Source: Candidatus Accumulibacter similis
Lineage (GTDB): Bacteria > Pseudomonadota > Gammaproteobacteria > Burkholderiales > Rhodocyclaceae
DNA length: 64,000 nt
NCBI GenBank assembly: GCA_013347225.1
Contig: CP054595.1
Coordinates: 1,054,001 to 1,118,000 of the forward strand
Direction of reading: 5' to 3'
Position 1 is the first letter of the stretch; each line of letters starts with the position of its first letter. Made by a program: the position numbers and the translations under genes. Positions 40,238-49,813 of this stretch are shown piece by piece. The notes under the pieces were generated by a model. That model made no database searches. It was not told where the DNA came from and worked only from the letters and a program-made list of their open reading frames with translations.

Positions 40238-42282
40238 AAGGTCGCGCCTCCTCCCATGTCGGTCAGCGCCTGGCTGGTCACCTCGTTGCAGTTGCGCCCG
40301 TCGGGTGACAGCTTCCGCCACCAGATCGAGGTGGCGACGACGACGCCCGCTCGCGCGCGGTCGCTGACGACGGCTCGGGCGGCGAACTCGCCGCGATGGT
40401 TGAAGATGCGTACCGGGTCGCCGTGGGCAATCGCCCTCTGCGCGGCGTCGCCGGGATTGATGAGGATGGCCGGCGACTTCTCCTGCTCGAGGAAGCGCTG
40501 CGAGTTGGCAAAGCTGGTGTTGAGGAAGTTGCGTGCCGGCGGCGTCAGCAGGGCCAGCGGGAATTCCTCTGCGAGAGGGCTGTGCCGCCATTCGCGGGGT
40601 GCGATGAAGGCGGGCAGGGGGTCGAGTCCCTGGTCTGCGAGCATCTGGCTGTAAAACTCGCACTTGCCCGACGGCGTCGGGAAACCGCCGTCGGCGAACG
40701 GCGCGTAGCGCTGCGGCAGGTTGAGGCGAGCGTGCCCGTCGTGTGCGAGCTTCTCCCACGACAGGCCGGCGAGGCGTGGATCGTTCCAGTCGAAAGCCTG
40801 GCGGCAGAGTTCCTCGTCGCTGTCGGCGAAGCACGGCTCGGTGAACCCCATCCGCGATGCCAGGCGACGGAAGAGTTCGGTGTTCGGCAGCGCCTCGCCG
40901 AGCGGGGCGATCGCCGGTTGGTTGACCTGGATGTACAGGTGGCCGTAGGACTTGTGGATGTCGAGCTGTTCCATGTGGCTGGTGGCCGGCAGCAGGATGT
41001 CGGCGTAGTCGGCGGTGTCGGTCTGAAAGAGGTCGTGCACGACGGTGAACAGGTCGCTGCGGGAAAACCCGCGCACCACCTCGCCCGACTGCGGGGCGAC
41101 TGCCAGCGGGTTGCTGTTGTAGACGAAGATCGCCTGGATTGGCGGCCGTGCGTGCAGCAGGTCGTGGCCGATGGTGCTCATGTTGATGACGCGTGGTGTC
41201 GGTTGTGGCATCAGGTCGGGTCGTTCGAGCGCCGCCGTGTTCACCGGGTAATTGCCCGAGGTGGACAGCAGCACACCGCCGGCGGGGTCGCGCCAGGCAC
41301 CGGTGAGCGCCGGCAGGCAGGCGATCGTGCGCAGCGCCATGCCGCCGCCGGCGGTACGGTTGATGCCGTAGTTGGTGCGGATTGCCGTCGGCCGCGTGCT
41401 GCCGTAGGCGTGCGCGAGTTCCTCGACGATGCGCTCGTCGATGCCGCAGATCGCCGCCACGTGCGCCGGCGGATAGGCGCGCACACGCTCGGCGAGCGCC
41501 GCGAAACCGAGCGTGTGGCGGGCGATGTATTCGTGGTCGAGAAGATCGTCGCGGATCAGCACGTGCATCAGGCCGAGCGCCAGCGCGCTGTCGGTGCCAG
41601 GCAGCAGCGCGATGTGCTGGTCGCAGCGGTCGGCAGTGATCGTCCGGCAGGGGTCGATGGCGATCAGGCAGGCACCGCGCCGCCTGGCTTCCTGTGCCAG
41701 GCGCCAGAAATGCAGGTTGGAGACGACGCTGTTGCTTCCCCAGAGAAGGATCAGCCGCGAATCGACGACGTTCTCGGCGTCGAAGCCGATGCTCGCACCG
41801 ATCGTCGCGCGGTAGCCCATGGCACCGGCACTGGCGCAGATCGTCCGGTCGAGCTGTGCGGCGCCGAGACGGTGGAAGAAACGGCGGTCGAGCGAACCAT
41901 AGCCGAGCAGCCCCGAGTTGCCGGCATAACTGTAGGGGACGATCGCCTCCGGGCCATGGCTGGCAACGATGCTGCGGAAACGGTCGGCGATGGTCTTCAG
42001 TGCCTCGTCCCAACCGATCCGTTCGAAGCGTGCCCCAGGCCCCTTCGCACCCACGCGGCGCAGCGGGTAGAGCAGACGTTGCGGGTGGTGGATGCGCTCG
42101 GGGTAGTACGCCACCTTGGTACACAGCACGCCGGCGGTCGGCGGGTGATCGGTCGCACCGGCGACCTTCAGCACCCGGCCCTCGCCGACGGTGACTTCGA
42201 GTGCGCAGGTGTCCGGGCAATCATGCGGGCAGGCGCCACGAATGGTGTGGCTGACGGCGTCTTCGGCAGCGGGTTGGGCCAT
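40186..42282 (-). CDS. Molybdopterin oxidoreductase family protein with N-terminal 4Fe-4S site
   Basis: A 698-residue enzyme of the DMSO-reductase superfamily. The N-terminus has GACPHDCPDTCALEV and GVLCTKVAYYPERIHHP (C-x3-C-x3-C-x27-C), binding a 4Fe-4S cluster; the bis-MGD parts follow (LILLWGSNSVVSNLHFW, LLPGTDSALALGLMHVLI, molydopterin-dinucleotide domain at the end). No Tat signal is present, so it is cytoplasmic; the active-site residue near residue 150 (ASAGAMGYRAT) is not a clear Cys or Ser ligand. Substrate unknown. ATG 42282 is chosen because upstream codons are unlike the family. The modABC operon in the same window could supply molybdate. Confidence 0.87.
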   Translation of the reverse strand: MAQPAAEDAVSHTIRGACPHDCPDTCALEVTVGEGRVLKVAGATDHPPTAGVLCTKVAYYPERIHHPQRLLYPLRRVGAKGPGARFERIGWDEALKTIADRFRSIVASHGPEAIVPYSYAGNSGLLGYGSLDRRFFHRLGAAQLDRTICASAGAMGYRATIGASIGFDAENVVDSRLILLWGSNSVVSNLHFWRLAQEARRRGACLIAIDPCRTITADRCDQHIALLPGTDSALALGLMHVLIRDDLLDHEYIARHTLGFAALAERVRAYPPAHVAAICGIDERIVEELAHAYGSTRPTAIRTNYGINRTAGGGMALRTIACLPALTGAWRDPAGGVLLSTSGNYPVNTAALERPDLMPQPTPRVINMSTIGHDLLHARPPIQAIFVYNSNPLAVAPQSGEVVRGFSRSDLFTVVHDLFQTDTADYADILLPATSHMEQLDIHKSYGHLYIQVNQPAIAPLGEALPNTELFRRLASRMGFTEPCFADSDEELCRQAFDWNDPRLAGLSWEKLAHDGHARLNLPQRYAPFADGGFPTPSGKCEFYSQMLADQGLDPLPAFIAPREWRHSPLAEEFPLALLTPPARNFLNTSFANSQRFLEQEKSPAILINPGDAAQRAIAHGDPVRIFNHRGEFAARAVVSDRARAGVVVATSIWWRKLSPDGRNCNEVTSQALTDMGGGATFYDCLVEVAASCQRKAS

Positions 42283-42451
42283 GGTCAGGTTTCCGGCAAA
42301 GGAGAGAACGGCAACGCCGACACGATAGCAGTTTGCCGGCCGCGTGGGCACCGTTCGCAAGGCAGCGGCCGCTTGCAGTGCAGTTGTTCGGTGCGCCGCT
42401 CAGTGGCCGACCGAGGATGCCGGCAGCGGGCAGGACGGGCATACCATTGCG

Positions 42452-42466
42452 TGCTGCATTGCAGCA
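42452..42466. promoter_or_regulatory. PhaR-type TGC palindrome upstream of maoC-pta
   Basis: TGCTGCA-T-TGCAGCA is a perfect 7+1+7 palindrome containing CTGC-N3-GCAG, the form described for the PHB-responsive regulator PhaR of Paracoccus. A CATAAT/TAATAT -10-like stretch overlaps its right end (42465-42472), 100 bases before the MaoC-Pta start. Confidence 0.5.
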
Positions 42467-42571
42467 TAATATGGCCTGTGGGCGAGTCCCTGGCGGGCGG
42501 CTGTGCGGATTGCGCGGCATCGTCCGGCACCGCCGCCGAACATCATTGCGCGCATCATGCGGAGGACGATC

Positions 42572-43990
42572 ATGCATTTCGAAACACCTCTGGAGTACCT
42601 CGAAAGTCGAACCTACGACGAGATCAACATCGGTGACACTTCCTCGCTGATCCGCACCTTGCGCCCCGAGGACGTCAAGCTGTTCAGCCTGATGTCTGGT
42701 GACATGAACCCGGCGCTGGCGACGGCCGAGTTCCGTCACAGCGGCCTGTTCCGCGATTTCATCGCGCACGGCATGTGGAGCGCCTCGCTGCTGTCGACGA
42801 CGATCGGCACGCAGTTCCCGGGGCCCGGAACGATCCTCATCGAATCGACGCTGCGTTTCGCCCGCCCGGTGACGATCGGCGACACGCTGACGGTGACGGT
42901 GACGGTGCGACAGAAATTCGATCACAACCATCACATCATTCTCGATTGCGCCTGTTTCAACCAGGACAACATGCTCGTCGTCTCGGGCAGCGCCGAGGTG
43001 CTGGCGCCGGCCGAGAAGATCCGGACGAAGCGCGTGGCGATGCCGGAAATCACCATCTCCGACAAGTACGCACGCCTGCAGGCACTGGTCCAGCGTGCCG
43101 AGGGCCTGGCGGCGATCGACATGGCGGTGGTGCATCCCTGCGACCGCGAGTCGCTCAAGGGCGCCCTGCTGGCCGCCGAGGCGCGACTGATCGAGCCGAT
43201 CCTGGTCGGACCGGAGCAGAAGATTCGGGCGGTGGCCGAGGAGAACGGCTTCGATCTGGCGCAGCACCGGATCGTCAACGTCAAGCACAGCCACGAAGCA
43301 GCGGCGATGGCGGTGACGCTGATCCGCAGCGGCGACGCCGAGGCACTGATGAAGGGCAGCCTGCACACCGACGAGCTGATGGCCGAGGTGATCTCGCGCA
43401 GCGCCGGCCTGCGCACCGAGCGCCGCATCAGCCATGTCTTCCTGATGGACGTGCCGACCTATCCGCGGCCGATCATGATCACCGATGCGGCAATCAACAT
43501 CGCGCCGACGCTGCAGGACAAGGTCGACATCATCCAGAACGCGATCGAGTTGGCGCACATCATCGGCACGCCCGAGCCCAAGGTGGCGATCCTGTCGGCA
43601 GTGGAAACCGTCAGCCCGAAGATCCAGTCGACGCTCGATGCTGCCGCGCTGTGCAAGATGGCCGACCGCGGGCAGATCAGGGGCGGCGTGCTGGATGGGC
43701 CACTGGCCTTCGACAACGCCATCTCGCTGGTCGCTGCCAAGACCAAGGGAATCACCTCGGCGGTCGCCGGCCGCGCCGACATCCTCGTCGTGCCCGACCT
43801 CGAATCGGGCAACATGATCGCCAAACAGCTCGAGTATCTGGCCAACGCGCTCAGCTCCGGCATCGTCCTCGGTGCGCGCGTGCCAATCGTCCTCACCAGT
43901 CGTGCCGATACAGCCGAGACCCGCATTGCCTCCTGCGTCATTGCCTCGCTGATCGCGCATGCCAATCGCGAGCGCCAGAAGCCGGCCTGA
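42572..43990 (+). CDS. Bifunctional enoyl-CoA hydratase / phosphate acetyltransferase
   Basis: A 472-residue fusion. Residues 1 to about 150 are a MaoC-like hotdog hydratase domain (ALATAEFRHSGLFRDFIAHG, RFARPVTIGDTLTVTV); residues about 165-472 are a phosphotransacetylase/phosphotransbutyrylase domain (DMAVVHPCDRESLKGALLAA, MITDAAINIAPTLQDKVDII, DGPLAFDNAISLVAA). It interconverts acyl-CoA and acyl phosphate, and may hydrate crotonyl-CoA. ATG 42572 is preceded by GGAGGACGATC; an in-frame ATG 15 bases earlier lacks this. A PhaR-type palindrome upstream suggests coupling to PHB metabolism. No acetate kinase gene lies next to it here. Confidence 0.9.
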   Translation: MHFETPLEYLESRTYDEINIGDTSSLIRTLRPEDVKLFSLMSGDMNPALATAEFRHSGLFRDFIAHGMWSASLLSTTIGTQFPGPGTILIESTLRFARPVTIGDTLTVTVTVRQKFDHNHHIILDCACFNQDNMLVVSGSAEVLAPAEKIRTKRVAMPEITISDKYARLQALVQRAEGLAAIDMAVVHPCDRESLKGALLAAEARLIEPILVGPEQKIRAVAEENGFDLAQHRIVNVKHSHEAAAMAVTLIRSGDAEALMKGSLHTDELMAEVISRSAGLRTERRISHVFLMDVPTYPRPIMITDAAINIAPTLQDKVDIIQNAIELAHIIGTPEPKVAILSAVETVSPKIQSTLDAAALCKMADRGQIRGGVLDGPLAFDNAISLVAAKTKGITSAVAGRADILVVPDLESGNMIAKQLEYLANALSSGIVLGARVPIVLTSRADTAETRIASCVIASLIAHANRERQKPA

Positions 43991-44116
43991 GCACGCCTGC
44001 CGTCGGCTTCGCGCACCCCATCCGGCGCGGGGCCGGCGGCAGAAAGGATTCCTGGTGCCTGCCCGTGGTTCCAAGACGGTGATTCCACGAACTTTCCTGC
44101 GCGCGGCCTGTGCGGT

Positions 44117-44125
44117 TGTGGATAA
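44117..44125. promoter_or_regulatory. DnaA box in the nrdJ promoter
   Basis: TGTGGATAA is a perfect match to the DnaA box (TTATCCACA on the minus strand). It abuts the first NrdR box. E. coli nrdAB has DnaA boxes in its promoter. Confidence 0.6.
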
Positions 44126-44169
44126 CTACATTTAGTAATTTTCTTGCTGAATGACACTAGATGTAGTAG
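44123..44169 (+). promoter_or_regulatory. Tandem NrdR boxes upstream of nrdJ
   Basis: The cores CTACATTTAG (44126-44135) and CTAGATGTAG (44157-44166) each match the NrdR core CWATATATWG at 8 of 10 positions, with the diagnostic CTA...TAG ends. Their centres are 31 bases apart, three helical turns, the spacing known for NrdR box pairs. They lie 160-200 bases before the nrdJ start. Confidence 0.7.
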
Positions 44170-44328
44170 CTTTGCATCCGTGACGCCGCGGTCTGGGAAG
44201 CACGGCCGTGCCCCCTGATGATGAGCCGGGGGCGGCGTTCGATGCAACGACACCGTATCGCAAGAGTCAATGGGAACAGCAGCATCTGCAGGATCCATCG
44301 CCAACCACACAACCAAGGGACAGAAACC

Positions 44329-47214
44329 ATGAGCCAGCTTACCTACCAGTTACCCCTGTCGGCGATCGCCGAGGCGCCGGCGATCGTGCCGCTCGCCGAG
44401 CAGGAGATTTCGGGCGAGGTGCTGGTCGAAAAGTACGCCAAGGGCAGCGAGACCAGCGTGCACGACGTGCGCCGGCGGGTCGCCTGCGCGCTCGCAGCCA
44501 ACGAGGAGGAGAAACAGCGCGCGCACTGGGAGGCGCGCTTCCTGTGGGCGCAGGAGAACGGTTTCGTCCCCGCCGGGCGGATCAACTCGGCCGCCGGCAC
44601 GACGCTCGCGGCGACGCTGATCAACTGCTTCGTGCAGCCGATCGGTGACTCGGTGGTCGAGATCGTCGACGGCAGGCCGGGCATCTACAGCGCCCTTGCC
44701 GAAGCCGCCGAGACCATGCGCCGCGGCGGCGGTGTCGGCTACGACTTCTCGTCGATCCGGCCGATCGGTGCCCTGGTCAAGGGAACGCAGTCGCGCGCCT
44801 CGGGGCCGGTGTCGTACATGCGCGTCTTCGACCGCTCGTGCGAGACCGTCGAATCGGCCGGCGCCCGGCGCGGTGCGCAGATGGGCGTGCTGCGCTGCGA
44901 CCACCCGGACATCGAGGTCTTCATCCACGCCAAGGATCATGGTGACCTGAGCAACTTCAACGTCTCGATCGCCGTCACCGACGCTTTCATGCAGGCCGTC
45001 GAAGCCGACACGGAGGTCGAGCTGACGCATCGCGCCGAACCGAGTCCGGACATGAAGCGCGCCGGCGCCTTCCAGCGCGAAGACGGCATCTGGGTTTACC
45101 GGCGCGTGCGCGCACGCGACCTGTGGGACCAGGTGATGAAATCCACCTACGATCATGCCGAGCCGGGAATCCTCTTTCTCGACCGCATGAACAAGGACAA
45201 CAACCTCTACTACTGCGAAGTCATCGAGGCCACCAACCCCTGCGCCGAGCAGCCGCTGCCGCCCTACGGCTGCTGCTGCCTCGGCTCGATCAACCTGACG
45301 CTGTTCGTCAGGTCGCCTTTCACGATCGACGCCGAGTTCGACTTCGAAGCCTTCGGCGAGGTCGTCAAGCTGTCCACGCGCATGCTCGACAATGTGCTCG
45401 ACGTCACCGCCTGGCCGCTCGAGCGGCAGCGTGAGGAAGCGGCCAACAAGCGTCGCGTCGGCCTCGGCTTCACCGGCCTCGGCGACACGCTGTGCATGCT
45501 GCGCCTGCGCTACGATCGTCCGGAAGCAATGGCCATGGGCGCCCGCATTTCGGAGTTCATGCGCGATACCGCCTACCTGGCTTCGGTCGAACTGGCCAAG
45601 GAGCGCGGCGCCTTCCCGCTCTTCAATGCCGAACTCTACCTCTCTGGTGGCAACTTTGCCTCGCACCTGCCGGCCGACATCAAGAGCGAAATCCGCAGGC
45701 ACGGACTGCGCAACTCGCACCTGCTGTCGATCGCGCCGACCGGCACCATCTCGCTGGCTTTTGCCGACAATGCCTCGAACGGCATCGAACCACCGTTCTC
45801 CTGGACCTACAGCCGCAAGAAGCGTATGGCCGATGGCACCCTCAAGGAATACGCCGTCGAGGACTACGCCTGGCGGCTCTACAGGCATCTCGGTGGCGAT
45901 GTCGAGAAGCTGCCCGATTACTTCGTCACCGCGCTCGAAATCTCGGCCAAGGCACACAAGGACATGGTTGCGGCGGTGGCACCGTACATCGACACCTCGA
46001 TCTCGAAGACCGTCAACGTGCCGGCCGACTATCCCTACGAAGAGTTCCAGGATCTCTATTTCGCCGCCTGGAAATCGGGCCTCAAGGGGCTCGCCACCTA
46101 TCGCCCGAACGCCGTCCTTGGCTCGGTGCTCTCGGTCGAGTCGCAGAAGCAGGTCGAAGACCGCAAGCAGCCGCAGGACTTCGAGATTGGCGATGCCAAC
46201 CGCCGGCTGACGATCAAGACATTGCCGGCACCGGTGCTCGCCAGCCTGCGCTGGCCGAACCGCCCGAACATGCTGGAGGGCAACATGGCCTGGACCTACA
46301 TGATCGAGCACACGCACGGCAAGTTCGCCCTCTTTGTCGGCCAGATCGAGCAGGATGGCCGCCATTGGCCATTCGAAGCCTGGGTCAACGGGCCCGAGCA
46401 GCCGCGCGGTCTTGGCGCCGTCGCCAAGACCCTGTCGATGGACATGCGCGCCAATGATCATGGCTGGCTGGCGCTGAAGCTCGAATCGCTGGCCAGGACC
46501 GCCGGCGACGAGGGCTTCGAGATGCCGTTTCCGCCGCATGGCGAAAGGAAGCGCATGCCCTCGGTGGTCGCCGCGATGGCCCAGTTGATCCAGTTCCGCG
46601 TCGACCGGCTCGACTCGTTCAGGCACGAAGGGCCGACGCCGGTGCTCGACGCCATGTTCAGCCGCAAGGAACCGAAGACCGGCACCGACGGCACGCTGTC
46701 ATGGACCGTCGATGTCTTCAACCCGGCGACTGGCGAGGATTTCGTCCTCGGCCTGAAGGAAATCACCCTGCCGGACGGCGTCACGCGGCCCTACTCGGTG
46801 TGGCTGTCGGGCAACTATCCGCGCGCCCTCGACGGGCTGACGAAACTCCTGTCCTTCGACATGCGCGTCATCGACCCGGCATGGATCGGCATGAAGCTGC
46901 GCAAGCTGCTCGACTATCCCGAGCCGCTCGGCGACTTCATGGCCTTCATCCCCGGGACCCGTCGCCAGACGAACTACCCGTCGACGGTGGCCTACCTCGC
47001 GCAGTTGATCATCCACCGCTATGCGATGCTCGGCATCCTCGACGAGAACGGTTTGCCGCTGCAGCAGATGGGCATCCTGCAGAACCCGGCTGGCAGCAGC
47101 AACGCACAGCCCACTGCCGGCAAGCTCTGCAGCGAGTGCGGCAACATGACGATGATCCGCAAGGATGGCTGCGACTTCTGCACCGCCTGCGGCGCGGTCG
47201 GCAGTTGCGGCTAA
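44329..47214 (+). CDS. nrdJ: Adenosylcobalamin-dependent ribonucleoside-diphosphate reductase (class II)
   Basis: A 961-residue class II ribonucleotide reductase making deoxyribonucleotides with AdoCbl as radical source, so independent of oxygen. The catalytic region has [20 protein letters not shown] (NPCAEQ with the active-site Cys) and [11 protein letters not shown]; a substrate-side [13 protein letters not shown] loop is also seen. The C-terminus ends with CSECGNM and CDFCTACG, a zinc-ribbon-like redox tail. ATG 44329 follows AAGGGACAGAAACC. The promoter has tandem NrdR boxes and a DnaA box. It is the only reductase gene in the window; a BtuF-like gene may relate to B12 supply. Confidence 0.94.
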   Translation: MSQLTYQLPLSAIAEAPAIVPLAEQEISGEVLVEKYAKGSETSVHDVRRRVACALAANEEEKQRAHWEARFLWAQENGFVPAGRINSAAGTTLAATLINCFVQPIGDSVVEIVDGRPGIYSALAEAAETMRRGGGVGYDFSSIRPIGALVKGTQSRASGPVSYMRVFDRSCETVESAGARRGAQMGVLRCDHPDIEVFIHAKDHGDLSNFNVSIAVTDAFMQAVEADTEVELTHRAEPSPDMKRAGAFQREDGIWVYRRVRARDLWDQVMKSTYDHAEPGILFLDRMNKDNNLYYCEVIEATNPCAEQPLPPYGCCCLGSINLTLFVRSPFTIDAEFDFEAFGEVVKLSTRMLDNVLDVTAWPLERQREEAANKRRVGLGFTGLGDTLCMLRLRYDRPEAMAMGARISEFMRDTAYLASVELAKERGAFPLFNAELYLSGGNFASHLPADIKSEIRRHGLRNSHLLSIAPTGTISLAFADNASNGIEPPFSWTYSRKKRMADGTLKEYAVEDYAWRLYRHLGGDVEKLPDYFVTALEISAKAHKDMVAAVAPYIDTSISKTVNVPADYPYEEFQDLYFAAWKSGLKGLATYRPNAVLGSVLSVESQKQVEDRKQPQDFEIGDANRRLTIKTLPAPVLASLRWPNRPNMLEGNMAWTYMIEHTHGKFALFVGQIEQDGRHWPFEAWVNGPEQPRGLGAVAKTLSMDMRANDHGWLALKLESLARTAGDEGFEMPFPPHGERKRMPSVVAAMAQLIQFRVDRLDSFRHEGPTPVLDAMFSRKEPKTGTDGTLSWTVDVFNPATGEDFVLGLKEITLPDGVTRPYSVWLSGNYPRALDGLTKLLSFDMRVIDPAWIGMKLRKLLDYPEPLGDFMAFIPGTRRQTNYPSTVAYLAQLIIHRYAMLGILDENGLPLQQMGILQNPAGSSNAQPTAGKLCSECGNMTMIRKDGCDFCTACGAVGSCG

Positions 47215-47251
47215 TGGCGTGATGCACCCGGTCCCGGAAGAATCCCTCCAC

Positions 47252-47268
47252 CCTCTTGAACCAAGAGG
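47252..47268. other. Short perfect inverted repeat after nrdJ
   Basis: CCTCTTG (47252-47258) and CAAGAGG (47262-47268) flank AAC. It lies 37 bases after the nrdJ stop and 34 before the HDOD pseudogene. It could be a weak terminator or an operator; no U-tract follows. Confidence 0.35.
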
Positions 47269-47302
47269 TCGAGCGGAGTGCGGTGTGAGCAGGAGAAGGC
47301 GA

Positions 47303-47881
47303 ATGGGCAGGTCGATCACCCTGGAAGTCGTCGCGAGAACGCTGAAGGGAATCACGATCCCCACCGGGCCGCCGGTTCTGGTACAGATCCACAGCGAACT
47401 GAAGAACAACGACCCTGATGCGCAGGTGGTCGCGCTTGATGGCTGGCGACCTGGGTCTCTGTGCCACGGTCCTGAAGAAGGTGAATTCGCCCTTCTTCGG
47501 TCTGAGCGGAAGGATCGGCTCCACCGCACAGGCGGTCAACCAGCTGGGACTGGCGGCCACGGTGCAGATCGTTACCAGTCTGGCGCTGAAGGCCGTTTTC
47601 GGTGACAGGGCGGCTTCGCTGGAGCGCTTCTGCGACAGTTGAAAAGGCGGCCCGCATGTCCCGGCACATCGCCTCGGCGATCCGCCACGGACCCACGGGG
47701 CGACGCCTACCGTTGCGGGCTGTTTCACGATGTCGGTATTGCGATCCTGATGGAGAAGTTCCCGGATTGTCGGCAGACGCTGCCCGGGTTGAAGGCACCG
47801 GTTGCCGGATGTCGCGGTTACAGCACCGAGTCCGTCTGCCGGCCACAGCAAGCCGGCCGCCGGCATTCCCCATCAGCGTGA
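47303..47881 (+). pseudogene. HDOD-domain protein, multiply frameshifted
   Basis: Three reading frames together spell an HDOD signalling domain. From ATG 47303 (ribosome binding site AGGAGAAGGCG) comes the start ITIPTGPPVLVQIHSELKNN; at about 47430-47436 a loss of two bases in a GC run shifts to RLMAGDLGLCATVLKKVNSP and FFGLSGRIGSTAQAVNQLGL; at about 47638-47642 a further shift makes a TGA stop, while the adjacent frame continues VEKAARMSRHIASAIRHGP; a third shift near 47690-47703 leads to RGDAYRCGLFHDVGIAILME. The remaining C-terminus fades out. No functional product is expected. Neighbouring intact HD-GYP gene shows this was a signalling locus. Confidence 0.85.
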
Positions 47882-47948
47882 TGCGCTGTCTGTCAGCAAC
47901 GGTTCCTTGACGGCCTGTCGGTAGGCCCTGACACGCAACGCCACATCT

Positions 47949-49295
47949 TCAGTTCGTGTCACTGGAGAAGAAGTACGAGAGACGCTCCCTGGGTTTCAAC
48001 CAGTGCAATATGTCTGCCGGAACGCTTGCCGGTGGCAGCGCCGCTTCGACCCTGAGTTCGGGAACTTCGGCGAGGTTGACAGTTGGCGCGTCCTGCTTCT
48101 CGAATTCCGGGTTGTAGATGAGGATGGTTGGGCGCAGGCTTTCCTTCCCCGGGGCGACGACCAACCCGTGCGATTCGTCGCTGAGACGGACAATGGTGCC
48201 CGGGGGGTACACACCGAGCAACTTGATGAGCATGCTCAGCAGGCGTTGATCGAACTTGGCCGACTCGACCCGGAACAGGCGGGCCAAAGCCGCTGTTGGC
48301 ATCAACGCATCCCGTTCGGGTGACTCCGGCGCACACAGGCGGTCATAGCGATTGACGAGTGCCCCGATGCGTGCGGCCAAGCCGGGGTTGCGCTTCCCCG
48401 TCGGCCAGCCACTGCCATCCAGGTATTCATGATGGTCGGCGATGATTGACAGGGCAGACTGGCCAAACGCACCGGACACTTCCGCGACTTCGACACCATA
48501 GGCGCCATGTCGTCGACAGAACTCCTCCTCGTACTTGGTGCGGTTCTTGGCTCTGAGGATGTGCGTCGGGATTCTTGCCTTGCCAATGTCGTGGGCCAGT
48601 GTTCCCAGCGCCAATTCGGCGAGTTGGCCCTCATCGAGCCCCGCAACCCTTCCCAGCAACACCGACAGGGTCATGACGTTGAGCGCGTGGAACTGTGGTC
48701 CTTCGTCTCCCTTGTCACCAATCAGACGAAGCACAACTTCCTGACCGTGGGCAATCCGTTTGGCGATGTCTTCCGACAGATCAAGCAGCTTCGCACCGGC
48801 CTGCTTCGGGGAGTGCGTCATCTGAATCATCGCTTCACGCGTCACACGGGCTGCGCTTTCCCAGGCCCGCTCGGCACGGGCGGCGACCTCCTGCTGCGTG
48901 CGCCTGCGATCCTCCTTCCGCTGTTTCTCGCGGGCGATTTCCGCACACCAGTCCTTGCCGGAAAGGTCGTCGGACGGATCGTCGGACACCTTGCCTGCGC
49001 CTGGAGCAGCTTCTGAACGGAGTCCTTCTGCTGCAACGTCCGGTTCCCCTGACATGCCGGTCGGCACATCGCAAGCCGTCAGCGGCAAGGGAACGGCGGT
49101 GCTTTTCTCCGGGAGGTAATACAGCTTTCCTTGAACGGGACTGGCATGAATGGCGGCAATCTGCTGGACGTTGCTGACCTTGAATCGGTTGCAGAGAAAT
49201 GGATGTTCGCTCCAGGGCAGATCGAGCCAGACATACAAGCCGACGACGACCTGGGATGGGTGGATGGCAACGGGTCTTTCGGAATTGTTCGACAT
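47949..49295 (-). CDS. HD-GYP domain protein with N-terminal DUF3391
   Basis: A 448-residue protein. Residues about 10-140 are DUF3391 (IHPSQVVVGLYVWLDLPWSE HPF), followed by a charged coiled-coil-like linker (EIAREKQRKEDRRRTQQEV) and an HD-GYP domain (about 200-370): ALGTLAHDIGKARIP has the HD pair and HHEYLDGSGWPTGK the HHExxDGxGYP motif with Trp in place of Tyr. Members hydrolyse cyclic di-GMP or related dinucleotides. No membrane segment. ATG 49295 is chosen since the 28 upstream codons are unlike DUF3391. It faces the HDOD pseudogene tail to tail. Confidence 0.9.
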   Translation of the reverse strand: MSNNSERPVAIHPSQVVVGLYVWLDLPWSEHPFLCNRFKVSNVQQIAAIHASPVQGKLYYLPEKSTAVPLPLTACDVPTGMSGEPDVAAEGLRSEAAPGAGKVSDDPSDDLSGKDWCAEIAREKQRKEDRRRTQQEVAARAERAWESAARVTREAMIQMTHSPKQAGAKLLDLSEDIAKRIAHGQEVVLRLIGDKGDEGPQFHALNVMTLSVLLGRVAGLDEGQLAELALGTLAHDIGKARIPTHILRAKNRTKYEEEFCRRHGAYGVEVAEVSGAFGQSALSIIADHHEYLDGSGWPTGKRNPGLAARIGALVNRYDRLCAPESPERDALMPTAALARLFRVESAKFDQRLLSMLIKLLGVYPPGTIVRLSDESHGLVVAPGKESLRPTILIYNPEFEKQDAPTVNLAEVPELRVEAALPPASVPADILHWLKPRERLSYFFSSDTN

Positions 49296-49539
49296 CTTGC
49301 TGTCGCCAGAAGGGGTAAGGCGAGCGTAGCACCGGTAATAGCATGCCGCAAGGCAATCGCCCTGCCGGCGCCCGGGCAAACCCCATCACGCACCGTGAGT
49401 CGAGCCTGGGCAAGGGCCCACGGCGTGCTTGCACTGCGCAGATGGTCGATGACCTGGCGGAGGTTGCGATCGAGATGGCGCATCGTTCCGGCGATGCTGG
49501 TCTTGCCGGTCGCCGTGCCGCTCGGGCCACTGAGGCGAC

Positions 49540-49743
49540 TCAGGCCGTTGGTCGCTTCGCCTTGGCGGCTTTCTGGCGCATCTCCTGGGCATCCTTCAGG
49601 CAGTGGCGCGCAACCGTTGCGCAGCTGCCACATTCGCTGGCGACTCCGAGATCACGTCGCAGGTCGTTCAACGTCCGTGCTCCACGCCGGGCGGCCTCGT
49701 GAATCTGCTCCTCGGTGACCGCCATGCAGACGCAGACGTACAC
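49540..49743 (-). CDS. bfd: Bacterioferritin-associated ferredoxin
   Basis: A 67-residue [2Fe-2S] protein that delivers electrons to bacterioferritin to release iron. Cys pattern: YVCVCMAVTEEQ (C-x-C) and later ECGSCATVARHC (C-x2-C), as in BFD-like domains. GTG 49743 is used as start because GGAGAGAGATC lies directly before it; the upstream frame is not conserved. It follows the two bacterioferritin genes on the same strand (70 bases after the first), so iron storage and release are encoded together. Confidence 0.9.
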   Translation of the reverse strand: MYVCVCMAVTEEQIHEAARRGARTLNDLRRDLGVASECGSCATVARHCLKDAQEMRQKAAKAKRPTA

Positions 49744-49813
49744 GATCTCTCTCCAGGAATGACCGAGCGGGCGGCAAGGCCGGCCGCCGCGGCTGCGTTC
49801 GCCTGCCGACCGC

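Noticed and set aside
44167..44328. Possible cobalamin riboswitch in the nrdJ leader
   Set aside because: No B12-box or the conserved junction elements were found; only a weak 6-bp GC hairpin is present.
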